Shown here: in pieces, positions 1-7,179 of the stretch
How positions within the stretch are numbered: position 1 is the stretch's first letter
How the letters are laid out: every line of letters begins with the position of its first letter
Origin: Sulfurimonas sp. UBA2011
GTDB taxonomy: Bacteria > Campylobacterota > Campylobacteria > Campylobacterales > Sulfurimonadaceae
DNA: 55,106 bases
Reading direction: 5' to 3'
Assembly (NCBI GenBank): GCA_002335055.1
Contig: DDCH01000012.1
Coordinates: 36,328 to 91,433, forward strand
The notes under the pieces: model-generated
Told to the model about the DNA's origin: nothing
Database searches by the model: none
What the model saw: only the letters and a program-made list of their open reading frames with translations
Made by a program: the position numbers and the translations under genes

Positions 1-108
1 ACCACATTTACCAGCACCACATTTGTCTCCTGCACTTAAACTAACTGCACCAAGACCTGTAAATAACGCTGCTCCTAAAAGTAGAGCTGTAAGATTTAAT
101 TTTGACAT
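1..108 (-). CDS. HvfA/bufferin-like secreted Cys-Gly peptide, 5' part only
   Basis: Only the first 36 codons are in the window; the gene runs off the left edge. A signal peptide (about residues 1-26: MSKLNLTALLLG, then a hydrophobic core and LSA) is followed at once by GDKCGAGKCG, a KCG-type repeat. The ATG at 108 has a strong Shine-Dalgarno (AAGGAAAG at 113-120, read on minus). A secreted peptide with a KCG/GKCG repeat is the hallmark of HvfA-type precursors, whose cysteines are modified by MNIO (DUF692) enzymes into copper-binding oxazolone/thioamide groups. The family call is inference from a short stretch; any partner enzymes would lie beyond the left edge. Confidence 0.6.
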   Translation of the reverse strand, partial: MSKLNLTALLLGAALFTGLGAVSLSAGDKCGAGKCG

Positions 109-202
109 TTTTCTTTCCTTTTTGTTTGTTTTAAAGTATTTTACAGAAAAAGTGTGTAGTCTTTGTGTAGTCACAAAGCATATAAAATGAAGTTATTGTA
201 TA

Positions 203-1099
203 ATGTCATATACACAGGTAAGAGGGTATAAAATCAGCTCTTACTTAAATAAAGGCTTGCCCATCATACTAAGTAAAGATACTCTATTAGAGCAATTTAG
301 AACATTTTATAAAGAACACAAACCACAAGATATGGAAACTGCGATAGAGCTTTTTTCTATATTTGGCGGTGTAGACTGGGGTACACTAGATACTTCAAAA
401 GAGCCAATTGAGCTTATAAAGGATCTCATCCTTCCTGACTTTAGATACATCCGTAACGATATCACAGAACTAACAGATGGTCTTCCACTTCACCATTCTA
501 TCCTCACTGGTTTAGCCATGGGAGACTCACGTTTGCAGACTGCGTTTAAACGTGCAAGTGTTGCAAAAGAGGTTGGTGAAAATGCAATTTTTGAACTAAG
601 TGAAGCAAAAATTATTCGTGTTTTCAAACAGACAGCTATTTTCAACTCTCCATTTTTACGATTTTGGTTTGCTTTTGTTTCTCCTATTTTTAAAGGTATT
701 AGAGATGGTGACTACAAAGAGTTAGAAGAGAGATATGTAAAACGCGGGAGTGACTTTGTACAACTTACCTTTATACAACTAGCATATGAGCTTATAAAAC
801 TCAACTTCAAAGAAGACAGAATTAAAGAAATTCGTCCTTTCCTTGAAGATGGCATTGAGCTTGATATCTATGCAAAAACGACATCAAAACAGATTATTGC
901 AGGTGTATGTAGATACTCAAATGCAAAAATCAAAAAAAGTGAACTCACAAAACTTCAAGAGACATGTGAATCTGCCGGTATAACTCCAGACATTTTAGTG
1001 ATAGTCTCAAAAAATGGTTTTTCTAAAGAGTTAAAAGAACTAAAAAGTGATAAACTCAGACTTATCACTCTAAAAAACTTCAAAAAAATAGTCGAGTAA
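203..1099 (+). CDS. DUF234-type protein with PD-(D/E)XK-like C-terminus
   Basis: 298 aa, soluble, no signal peptide. The C-terminal third resembles the DUF234 domain usually found behind archaeal-type AAA ATPases, which has a restriction-nuclease-like fold. Here D221 sits in ELDIYA, but the following strand reads GVCRYS (about 234-239) where an active nuclease would have an ECK-type motif, so the catalytic Glu and Lys appear replaced. No ATPase domain is fused. The start has only a weak ribosome binding site. The stop overlaps the next start (TAATG), so the two genes are translationally coupled. Exact role unknown. Confidence 0.5.
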   Translation: MSYTQVRGYKISSYLNKGLPIILSKDTLLEQFRTFYKEHKPQDMETAIELFSIFGGVDWGTLDTSKEPIELIKDLILPDFRYIRNDITELTDGLPLHHSILTGLAMGDSRLQTAFKRASVAKEVGENAIFELSEAKIIRVFKQTAIFNSPFLRFWFAFVSPIFKGIRDGDYKELEERYVKRGSDFVQLTFIQLAYELIKLNFKEDRIKEIRPFLEDGIELDIYAKTTSKQIIAGVCRYSNAKIKKSELTKLQETCESAGITPDILVIVSKNGFSKELKELKSDKLRLITLKNFKKIVE

Positions 1100-1647
1100 T
1101 GAATAAAAAAGTTCTCTTACTTCATGGTTGGGGTGGAAGTGATTATCCACATTGGCAGTCATGGTTAGCGAGTGAACTAATCAAAGAGTATAGCTGTGTA
1201 AACTTCCTGCGTTTTTCAAACTTTGATACACCAAAACTTGATGTATGGAAAGACGAGTTAGAAGAGGCTTTGAGAGATTTCAAACCAGATATAGTCATCT
1301 GTCACTCACTAGCAAATACACTTTGGTTTCACTTATGTAATACGGGTACACTTAAAACAATCGAAGAACTCTACCTTATAGCACCTCCAAGTATGAGCTG
1401 TCAAGTTAAAGAAATCAAAGAATTTTTTCCTCAAAAAATACCAAAAAATCTCTTTGCTAAAGAAGTTCTTCTCATCGGTTCAACGAATGATCCATATATG
1501 CATATAGAAGGACTCCGAGAGTTACAAAAAGGCTTAGGTGTAGAACTAAAAATCTTAGAGAATGCTGGGCATATAAATGCTGATAGTGGATTTGGGGAAT
1601 GGCCGTGGATACTTAAGGAGTTAAAAAGTAAACTCTCTAACTCTTAA
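1099..1647 (+). CDS. RBBP9/YdeN-family serine hydrolase
   Basis: 182 aa alpha/beta hydrolase of the small RBBP9/YdeN family. HGWGG (9-13) forms the oxyanion-hole region, the nucleophile is S70 in CHSLAN, and D131 (TNDPY) and H158 (NAGHIN) complete a catalytic triad. Length and motif spacing fit the family. No signal peptide, so cytoplasmic; substrate unknown. It overlaps the preceding DUF234-type gene by one base. Its stop shares a TTAA with the stop of the convergent small gene. Confidence 0.8.
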   Translation: MNKKVLLLHGWGGSDYPHWQSWLASELIKEYSCVNFLRFSNFDTPKLDVWKDELEEALRDFKPDIVICHSLANTLWFHLCNTGTLKTIEELYLIAPPSMSCQVKEIKEFFPQKIPKNLFAKEVLLIGSTNDPYMHIEGLRELQKGLGVELKILENAGHINADSGFGEWPWILKELKSKLSNS

Positions 1648-1850
1648 GCATAAACATCAATGCTGTTAACAGTGACTGATGGTTTTACTTCCTGTACTTG
1701 AGTTGCTTCAAAGCTTTGAGCCTCTACCTGAGCCGGATTTGCTGCGGAAGAAGACAATGTTTGATCTTCTTTAACCGAAGAAGGATTAAGTCTTCCAACT
1801 TGAACCTGACTTGGTGAAGGTGACTGGAATGTATACTGAGCTACTTGCAC
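1644..1850 (-). CDS. Small Ser/Gln/Val-rich protein of unknown function
   Basis: 68 aa, low complexity, rich in S, Q, V and P, with no signal peptide or membrane segment, ending NSIDVYA. Not recognised. The start is GTG (1848-1850) preceded at ideal distance by a very strong Shine-Dalgarno (AGAAGGAGG), the best evidence that it is translated. It is divergent from the GNAT gene and convergent with the serine hydrolase. The composition suggests an intrinsically disordered protein. Confidence 0.6.
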   Translation of the reverse strand: MQVAQYTFQSPSPSQVQVGRLNPSSVKEDQTLSSSAANPAQVEAQSFEATQVQEVKPSVTVNSIDVYA

Positions 1851-1933
1851 AATATCCTCCTTCTAAAAAATATCTATAAAATAGAATAGTATAACACAAA
1901 TCATGATTAAAAGACAAATAGCTATTTTCATAG

Positions 1934-1939
1934 TATAAT
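1934..1939 (+). promoter_or_regulatory. Candidate -10 box for the GNAT gene
   Basis: TATAAT in the context TAGTATAATT, 18 bases before the ATG at 1958, with an AAGAG ribosome binding site between. No convincing -35, as is usual for sigma-70 promoters in this phylum. Confidence 0.45.
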
Positions 1940-1957
1940 TCGTTAAAAAGAGTACAT

Positions 1958-2416
1958 ATGACACCTACCCTCTATTTCCTTCGCTCTAGCGAGAATAAAA
2001 TCACAAAAGATATGACAAAGTATGCTCATAAAGATGCCCCGAATCTAAACATATATTATGACTTTTATGGTTTAACACCTAAGGATTTAGGACTGTATGC
2101 TCTTGTTGATGGCACTATAGTCGGTGCTATTTGGACTAGAGAGTTAGAGGGTAATACTCCTCAACTTAGTCTAGCAGTTTTACCAGAGTATAGAAGTAAA
2201 GGAGTGGCTACTGCCATGATGGAGCAGTTTTTAGTTGAGATTTCAGCTGTATCAGAAGTAATGATAACCCAAACATATGCAAACGAGCAGCTCATAAAAT
2301 TTTATACAAAATTTGGTTTCACACAAGAAGAAAACTCTTTAATGAAAAAAACTTTACAAAAAAAAGAGATAATAAGGCCAACTGATGGTTACGACCCTCG
2401 AAAATGGATGGATTAA
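1958..2416 (+). CDS. GNAT-family N-acetyltransferase
   Basis: 152 aa. The acetyl-CoA loop is YRSKGVATAMM (about 79-89), preceded by the beta-4 strand LSLAVLPE and followed by the typical AN..LIKFYTKFGFT C-terminal motif (108-122). Single-domain enzyme; substrate cannot be inferred. It lies alone between a divergent promoter region and a terminator hairpin overlapping its stop. Confidence 0.85.
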   Translation: MTPTLYFLRSSENKITKDMTKYAHKDAPNLNIYYDFYGLTPKDLGLYALVDGTIVGAIWTRELEGNTPQLSLAVLPEYRSKGVATAMMEQFLVEISAVSEVMITQTYANEQLIKFYTKFGFTQEENSLMKKTLQKKEIIRPTDGYDPRKWMD

Positions 2417-2443
2417 AGAAGACCTCTTCAAGGTTTCTTTTTT
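2415..2443 (+). terminator. Rho-independent terminator after the GNAT gene
   Basis: AAAGAAGACCT pairs with AGGTTTCTTT (one bulged G) around the loop CTTCA, and runs into six T (2438-2443). It overlaps the GNAT stop codon. Confidence 0.6.
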
Positions 2444-2697
2444 CTATACCACCGAATACTCCCTGTCACAGTTAATATCAACAGTGCAAACGCAGCATAA
2501 TCATTTACCCACACCCATCACTCACTAAAAAAACTCTCATCATAAAGTGCTACTAAAAGAGAATAAGGTTCAGTATTCATAGGCATTCTAACAGAAGTCA
2601 TATGCCCAATAACAGAACCTGTCTGCTCAATTCTCACACCACTTAAGGAGTTCAGTAAATCTTTTTGAAATAGTATAAAAGTAGTGTTACAAAAGTG
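2428..2697 (-). pseudogene. Remnant of a PepSY-associated membrane protein (C-terminus)
   Basis: This accounts for most of the 370-base gap between the GNAT gene and the next gene. One minus-strand frame encodes a coherent C-terminal tail: NTTFILFQKDLLNSLSG, GSVIGHMTSVRMPMNTEPYS, LLVALYDESFFSE, then a TGA at 2518-2520, then WVWVNDYAAFALLILTVTGS and a basic tail ending KKKP. The WVWVND plus hydrophobic plus TGS pattern is the final helix of PepSY-type membrane proteins. The N-terminal part and any start codon are missing, and a stop lies upstream at 2698-2700, so this is a decayed gene, not a coding TGA. Confidence 0.6.
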
Positions 2698-2786
2698 TTA
2701 AGTAATCTATTGCAAAATGTCATATATTTAAAGTACTCGTAAAAATGATAGTAAAATTCCCCATCAACAAACTATCAAGGACTATT

Positions 2787-3116
2787 ATGAAAGGGACTAT
2801 TTTGGTAACTTATAAAATTTTATGCAAAGCGGACTTAAACAAGGAGCTCTCTTTAAATGACTTACTCACAAATGAGAAAATAGCTAAAATCATTAAAAGC
2901 GAATATGCCAAAGGTTTTAGAAACCTAGTTTTAAATGCAGAACCAAATGACTCTGTCATCAAAATAGAGACACAAAAAGAGTTACATACGTTTGAAGTTT
3001 TAAAAGATGATTTTGCCGATATTTTAGATCTTGCAGAAGAAGATGCTTTAAACAAAAAGCTCATCAAAAAAGATTGTGAGAGAGTTGAACTAGTAGATAT
3101 TGAGACTAAACCCTAA
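2787..3116 (+). CDS. Conserved-looking small protein, unknown function
   Basis: 109 aa from the ATG at 2787, chosen over the ATG at 2745 because AAGGA lies five bases before it. Soluble, charged, mostly alpha-helical by composition, beginning MKGTILVTYKIL, with no recognised motif, signal peptide or membrane segment. Its stop overlaps the end of the convergent YgjP-like gene by four bases. Confidence 0.5.
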   Translation: MKGTILVTYKILCKADLNKELSLNDLLTNEKIAKIIKSEYAKGFRNLVLNAEPNDSVIKIETQKELHTFEVLKDDFADILDLAEEDALNKKLIKKDCERVELVDIETKP

Positions 3117-3622
3117 ATCCACTCTTTCATTTTTCCATATAAGTCTACATGCGTGAGATAAAGCCTTAAATCAAACTCTACTTGGTGGTAGTTTGGCTGC
3201 ATGTATTCACACAGTTTATAAAAGGCTTTGTTGTGCTCTTTTTCTTTAAAATGGGCCAGTTCATGAACAACTATCATCTCTAAAAAAGGTTCTGGAACTA
3301 ACTTAAACATAGAAGCTATTTTTATCTCATTCTTTGCTTTTAGTTTATTCCCTTGAACACGAGAGATAAAGTGATGTGTACCTAAGGCATTGTGAATAAC
3401 ATTTATCTTTCCATCATAGTGTGTTTTAGAAAGAGGTGGAGACTTTTTTATATACTCATTTTTTATATCTATGACATACTTAAAAAGACTCTTGTCATTT
3501 TTCATAGCATGCGGTTTTGGGTACTTTTTTAGAAGATGTTTTGCTAAGTTTCCAGACTCTATAAGTTTTACAACCTGTGTTTGAGTCTGTTCTGGGTAGT
3601 GGTTTAAATACTTTAGTTTCAT
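3113..3622 (-). CDS. YgjP-like (DUF45) zinc metallopeptidase
   Basis: 169 aa. The zinc motif is HELAH (120-124) with a third ligand H130 in KEKEHN, the arrangement of the YgjP/WLM group. No signal peptide, so probably cytoplasmic. The start abuts the stop of the glutathione peroxidase gene upstream, and a DbpA-type helicase precedes that, so the three form a tight operon read 5509 to 3113. Confidence 0.8.
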   Translation of the reverse strand: MKLKYLNHYPEQTQTQVVKLIESGNLAKHLLKKYPKPHAMKNDKSLFKYVIDIKNEYIKKSPPLSKTHYDGKINVIHNALGTHHFISRVQGNKLKAKNEIKIASMFKLVPEPFLEMIVVHELAHFKEKEHNKAFYKLCEYMQPNYHQVEFDLRLYLTHVDLYGKMKEWI

Positions 3623-4170
3623 TATTTTAAAAGTTTTTGTATATCTTCACTTATCTCTGCGGGTTTAGTTGCCGAGCCGTAGCGTTTGATAACATTTCCT
3701 TCTTTATCGACAAGAAATTTTGTGAAGTTCCACTTAATGGCATCCATCCACAAAAAACCACCCTGCTCTTTTTTTAAGAACTTGTAAAGTGGTGCAGTAT
3801 TTTCTCCGTTTACATCAATTTTAGCAAACATATCAAACTCAACTTCATATGTTTTTTGGCAAAAGAATTTTATCTCTTGGTTTGTCCCTGGTTCTTGAGA
3901 CATGAACTGATTTGATGGAAAACCTAAAACCATAAAACCTTCATCTTTATATGTATCGTGAAGTTTTTCTAGACCCTCATACTGAGGTGTAAATCCACAC
4001 TTACTAGCTACATTTACGATAAGAAGTACCTTACCCTTATACTCACTCATAGAGATACTTTTACCATCGATATTTTTTACATTAAAATCATATATACTCA
4101 TCTCTTTTGCTCCTGCATTTAAAGACAAAACTATCATTAAAAATAATAAATATTTATAAAATCCAAACAC
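3622..4170 (-). CDS. Exported glutathione peroxidase-like thiol peroxidase (Cys type)
   Basis: 182 aa from a GTG at 4170. Reduces peroxides. The peroxidatic residue is C58 (ASKCGFTPQY), not selenocysteine; Q88 (FPSNQF), W147 and N148 (IKWNFT) complete the tetrad, and C104 is a likely resolving cysteine, implying thioredoxin rather than glutathione as reductant. The first about 21 residues are hydrophobic (LLFLMIVLSLNAGAKE), indicating export. The GTG has AAAGGA about ten bases upstream. A longer reading from 4239 would place a basic stretch in front and overlap the helicase by 86 bases, so GTG is preferred. The 17-base overlap with the helicase suggests coupling. Confidence 0.8.
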   Translation of the reverse strand: MFGFYKYLLFLMIVLSLNAGAKEMSIYDFNVKNIDGKSISMSEYKGKVLLIVNVASKCGFTPQYEGLEKLHDTYKDEGFMVLGFPSNQFMSQEPGTNQEIKFFCQKTYEVEFDMFAKIDVNGENTAPLYKFLKKEQGGFLWMDAIKWNFTKFLVDKEGNVIKRYGSATKPAEISEDIQKLLK

Positions 4171-5509
4171 TGAATTTTTTTCCTTTGATTTTTCCGTTTT
4201 TGAGAGCTTTCTCCGCCTCATCAATAAAACGTGTCTCAATAGCTACATAAGCCTGTCTATCATAGATGTCAATTTTACCAATACTACTACTATTTAAACC
4301 AGCATCACCAGTAAGAGCACCAAGTAAATCACCTGCACGAAGTTTGTCTTTTTTACCACCCTCGATGACAAGTGTAACGAACTTAGGTTTGAGTTGAAAG
4401 TTAGTACTTCCTTTGAGGTCGGTATCATCTAAAAATGCACGTTGTCCATCTTTATACTCATCTGCTTTTTCAGCTTCATAGGGTGTATAAAGAGAGATGG
4501 CGATTCCCTCAGCTCCAGCACGACCCGTTCTACCAATTCGATGAGTATAAGTCTCGCGACCAAAAGGAATGTCATAGTTTACAACCATTGAAAGTTCTTT
4601 AATATCAAGTCCACGAGCAGCTACATCCGTTGCTACTAAAATAGGGCAAGACTTGTTTGCGAACTGTACTAAAACATCATTTCTTTCGTACTGCTCTAAG
4701 TCTCCGTGAATTGCGAGTGCATCTATCTTTCTTTTTTGTAAGTTCTCAGCTAAGTCTCGTGCTTCTACTTTTGTGTTTGTAAATACGATGACATTCTCAG
4801 GTGTAAACTGTGAAAGAATTTTTACAAATGTATCTTCTTTAGAACTTGTCCCGTAAAACTCTTCTGTTATTTTGTTAGCTACTTCAACGGCTGTTGTTTT
4901 AACGCTCACTGCATCATTTTGAATACGCTTTGAGATATTTAAAATCTCTGCATCATAAGTTGCTGAAAAGAGAAGAGTCTGTTTCTCTTTTGGGGTAAAT
5001 GCCATCACAGACTCAACCTCTTCTAAAAAACCCATATCTAACATTCTATCGGCTTCATCAAGTACTAATGTTGTAAGGTTTGAGAGTTCTAAACTCTCTT
5101 TGTTCAAGTGCTTTAAAATACGGCCAGGAGTACCTACGATGATATGTGCCTGATGCTCAAGAGAACCTAACTGACGACCAAAACTCTCACCACCAGTAAG
5201 CATCAAAATCTTTATGTTATGTTTAAACCTAGCGATACGGCGAAGCTCTTTTGCCACTTGGTCAGCAAGTTCACGAGTAGGACACATGATAAGTGACTGC
5301 ACACGAAATCTTTTTACATCAAGTTTTTCGAGTAGCCCAATACCAAACGCAGCAGTCTTCCCACTTCCTGTTTTTGCTTCAGCAATAACATCTTTTCCCT
5401 CTAAAATAAGAGGAAGAGTTTGTTCTTGAATTGCCGTAGCATTTTTATATCCAAGAGAGTCAAGTGTTGTAAGCATTTCTGGGGAGAGTGAAAGTGAAGA
5501 GAAGTTCAT
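4154..5509 (-). CDS. dbpA: DEAD-box ATP-dependent RNA helicase, DbpA type
   Basis: 451 aa. Motifs in order: AKTGSGKT (45-52), PTRELA (77-82), TPGR (127-130), DEAD (151-154), SAT (182-184), ARGLD, and HRIGRTGRAG (about 325). The last about 75 residues match the DbpA RNA-binding domain, with KLRAGDLLGALTG and IGKIDIYDRQAYVAI. That domain targets DbpA to 23S rRNA hairpin 92 during 50S assembly. First gene of the operon with the peroxidase and the YgjP-like protease. Confidence 0.85.
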   Translation of the reverse strand: MNFSSLSLSPEMLTTLDSLGYKNATAIQEQTLPLILEGKDVIAEAKTGSGKTAAFGIGLLEKLDVKRFRVQSLIMCPTRELADQVAKELRRIARFKHNIKILMLTGGESFGRQLGSLEHQAHIIVGTPGRILKHLNKESLELSNLTTLVLDEADRMLDMGFLEEVESVMAFTPKEKQTLLFSATYDAEILNISKRIQNDAVSVKTTAVEVANKITEEFYGTSSKEDTFVKILSQFTPENVIVFTNTKVEARDLAENLQKRKIDALAIHGDLEQYERNDVLVQFANKSCPILVATDVAARGLDIKELSMVVNYDIPFGRETYTHRIGRTGRAGAEGIAISLYTPYEAEKADEYKDGQRAFLDDTDLKGSTNFQLKPKFVTLVIEGGKKDKLRAGDLLGALTGDAGLNSSSIGKIDIYDRQAYVAIETRFIDEAEKALKNGKIKGKKFSVWIL

Positions 5510-5537
5510 AATAGTATCTTTATTAGAATTATAGCAC

Positions 5538-6308
5538 TTAGTTCATAAATTTGTACATCATTAGTGAAGCAGCCACTCCAACATTAAAACTTTTGACACC
5601 CGCTTGCATTTCTATACTTACTATTTCATCACAAAGTGAGAGAATATCATCTGCTATTCCTCGCCCTTCATGCCCCATCACTAGTACCCATTTATCTGGT
5701 GTTTTAACAAGGGAAAGTGGTGTTGCATTCTCTGCTACTTCTGCTGCAAAAACTCTATAACCCTTGACTTGAAACTCTTGTATGCTTTTTTTAATATCTT
5801 TATGCATATGTGTTTTAATAAATGTCGAGTACCCCATAGAGACACGAAGAGCACGACGGTTAAAAGGGTGAGGTGTTTCATTTGCGATAACAAGGGAGTT
5901 AACACCAAGAGCAGCACAACTTCTTACAATAGAGCCAACATTTTCAGCCGAAGTTATACCATCAAGCAGTAAAACCTCATCACTTAAATCTTCGATAGTT
6001 ATATCTCTAGGACGGATTCCATGCATCATACAGTTGTGATGTATCTTATGCCCTACTATTTTTTTCATCTCGTCTTTTGTAGTGAGGTATTTTTTAGGGA
6101 TGTTTTTATCTTTAAGTAGAAGAGAAAATTCATCATAGTATTCTTGTGTAGCTAAGATACTTTTTATTTCGACACCTGACTCTAAAACAAGGTTTACAAC
6201 CTTTGGCGAGTCAGCTATAAAACTACCATCTTCTCTAAACGCCGACTCTCGTAGTGAGGAGTAAATCTCTAAGTCCGGTATATTTATATTATCTATCTTT
6301 ATAAGCAA
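5538..6308 (-). CDS. TrmH/SpoU-family RNA 2'-O-methyltransferase
   Basis: 256 aa. SPOUT motifs are all present: motif 1 NVGSIVRS (123-130), motif 2 VMGHEGRGI (210-218) and motif 3 SFNVGVAASLMMY (240-252). An N-terminal substrate-recognition region precedes the SAM-binding knot. Transfers a methyl group from SAM to a ribose 2'-OH in tRNA or rRNA; the target site cannot be assigned. Only 28 bases separate it from the helicase downstream. Confidence 0.85.
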   Translation of the reverse strand: MLIKIDNINIPDLEIYSSLRESAFREDGSFIADSPKVVNLVLESGVEIKSILATQEYYDEFSLLLKDKNIPKKYLTTKDEMKKIVGHKIHHNCMMHGIRPRDITIEDLSDEVLLLDGITSAENVGSIVRSCAALGVNSLVIANETPHPFNRRALRVSMGYSTFIKTHMHKDIKKSIQEFQVKGYRVFAAEVAENATPLSLVKTPDKWVLVMGHEGRGIADDILSLCDEIVSIEMQAGVKSFNVGVAASLMMYKFMN

Positions 6309-6419
6309 AGAGGTTCTGACTTTTCAAAATTATTTACTTTATGCATGGACTGTAATTCCTTGGGCTTTTATCTTCTCTATCATTGAGTGGGACAGTGTCT
6401 AAAATAAGAAAATAATATC

Positions 6420-6515
6420 ATGAAGAAGAAATTTTTCCTCGTTTTATTCTTTCATATTGTATCTAATTGTAGTTCTTTTAATCCAAGTTATTTTAAATAT
6501 GCTAAGATTACTTAA
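6420..6515 (+). CDS. Possible 31-aa lipoprotein-like leader peptide
   Basis: A short frame, beginning MKKKFFLVLFFHIVSNCSS, reads like a signal peptide with a cysteine in a lipobox-like position. It ends 11 bases before the response regulator start. The ribosome binding site is weak. It may be a leader peptide, a remnant or chance. Confidence 0.25.
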   Translation: MKKKFFLVLFFHIVSNCSSFNPSYFKYAKIT

Positions 6516-6525
6516 AGGCGAATGG

Positions 6526-7179
6526 ATGAATATACTTCTTATGGAAGATGATGCAGTGCTCTCAGATATTTTATTAGATTATCTTCGTGAGAGTTTTAAT
6601 GTTGATTATGCTTTTAACTCTGAAGAGGTGCATAAACTCCTCGCATCTAAGAAATATCACTTATTTATATTTGACATCAATGTAACTGGTAAAAATGGTC
6701 TGGATTTACTCGAAGAGTTACGTTCATACAGTGATACAACTCCCACTATCTTTATAACAGCCTACACAGATACAGCTTATCTCCAACGTGCTTTTGATCT
6801 TGGTGCACACGACTATATCAAAAAACCTTTTGAACTTGAAGAGTTACATGCCCGAATTGAAAATACTAAAAGACTTTTTAACATTGATACAAATGAGGAG
6901 ATACAAATCTCTAAAAAAATGAGTTTTTGTTCACTTAAAAATGAAATTTATGAGGGTAGAGAGACTATATCTTTAGGAGCTAAAGACTCTAAACTCTTAG
7001 AATACTTTTTAAACAATGATACAAGGCTTATAACAAGTGAAGAGTTAACTCAAAATGTATGGGACTATGACTCGCTGCCAAGTGATGCAACTCTACGTTC
7101 ACACATTAGAACTATACGTGATATCATAGGAAAAGAGAGAATTCTGACGGTAAGAGGAGAGGGATATATTTATGAATAA
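6526..7179 (+). CDS. OmpR-family response regulator
   Basis: 217 aa. The receiver domain has the acidic pair D8/D9, phosphoacceptor D50 (FIFDINVTG), T78 and K100 (YIKKPFE). A winged-helix DNA-binding domain follows, with LRSHIRTIRDIIG and ending TVRGEGYIYE. The start at 6526 is preferred over the longer frame because AAAGG precedes it and MNILLMEDD is the normal receiver N-terminus. It overlaps the kinase gene by eight bases, so they form a cognate pair. Target genes unknown. Confidence 0.9.
   Translation: MNILLMEDDAVLSDILLDYLRESFNVDYAFNSEEVHKLLASKKYHLFIFDINVTGKNGLDLLEELRSYSDTTPTIFITAYTDTAYLQRAFDLGAHDYIKKPFELEELHARIENTKRLFNIDTNEEIQISKKMSFCSLKNEIYEGRETISLGAKDSKLLEYFLNNDTRLITSEELTQNVWDYDSLPSDATLRSHIRTIRDIIGKERILTVRGEGYIYE

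Noticed and set aside
2518..2520. In-frame TGA as a selenocysteine codon
   Set aside because: The surrounding frame lacks a start and its N-terminal half, and no SECIS-like stem is apparent. The residue would fall in a non-catalytic loop before a membrane helix. A pseudogene explains it better.
6328..6384. A 19-codon minus-strand frame reading TLSHSMIEKIKAQGITVHA
   Set aside because: It looks like the tail of a real protein, but it is bounded by stops on both sides and too short to assign to a family.
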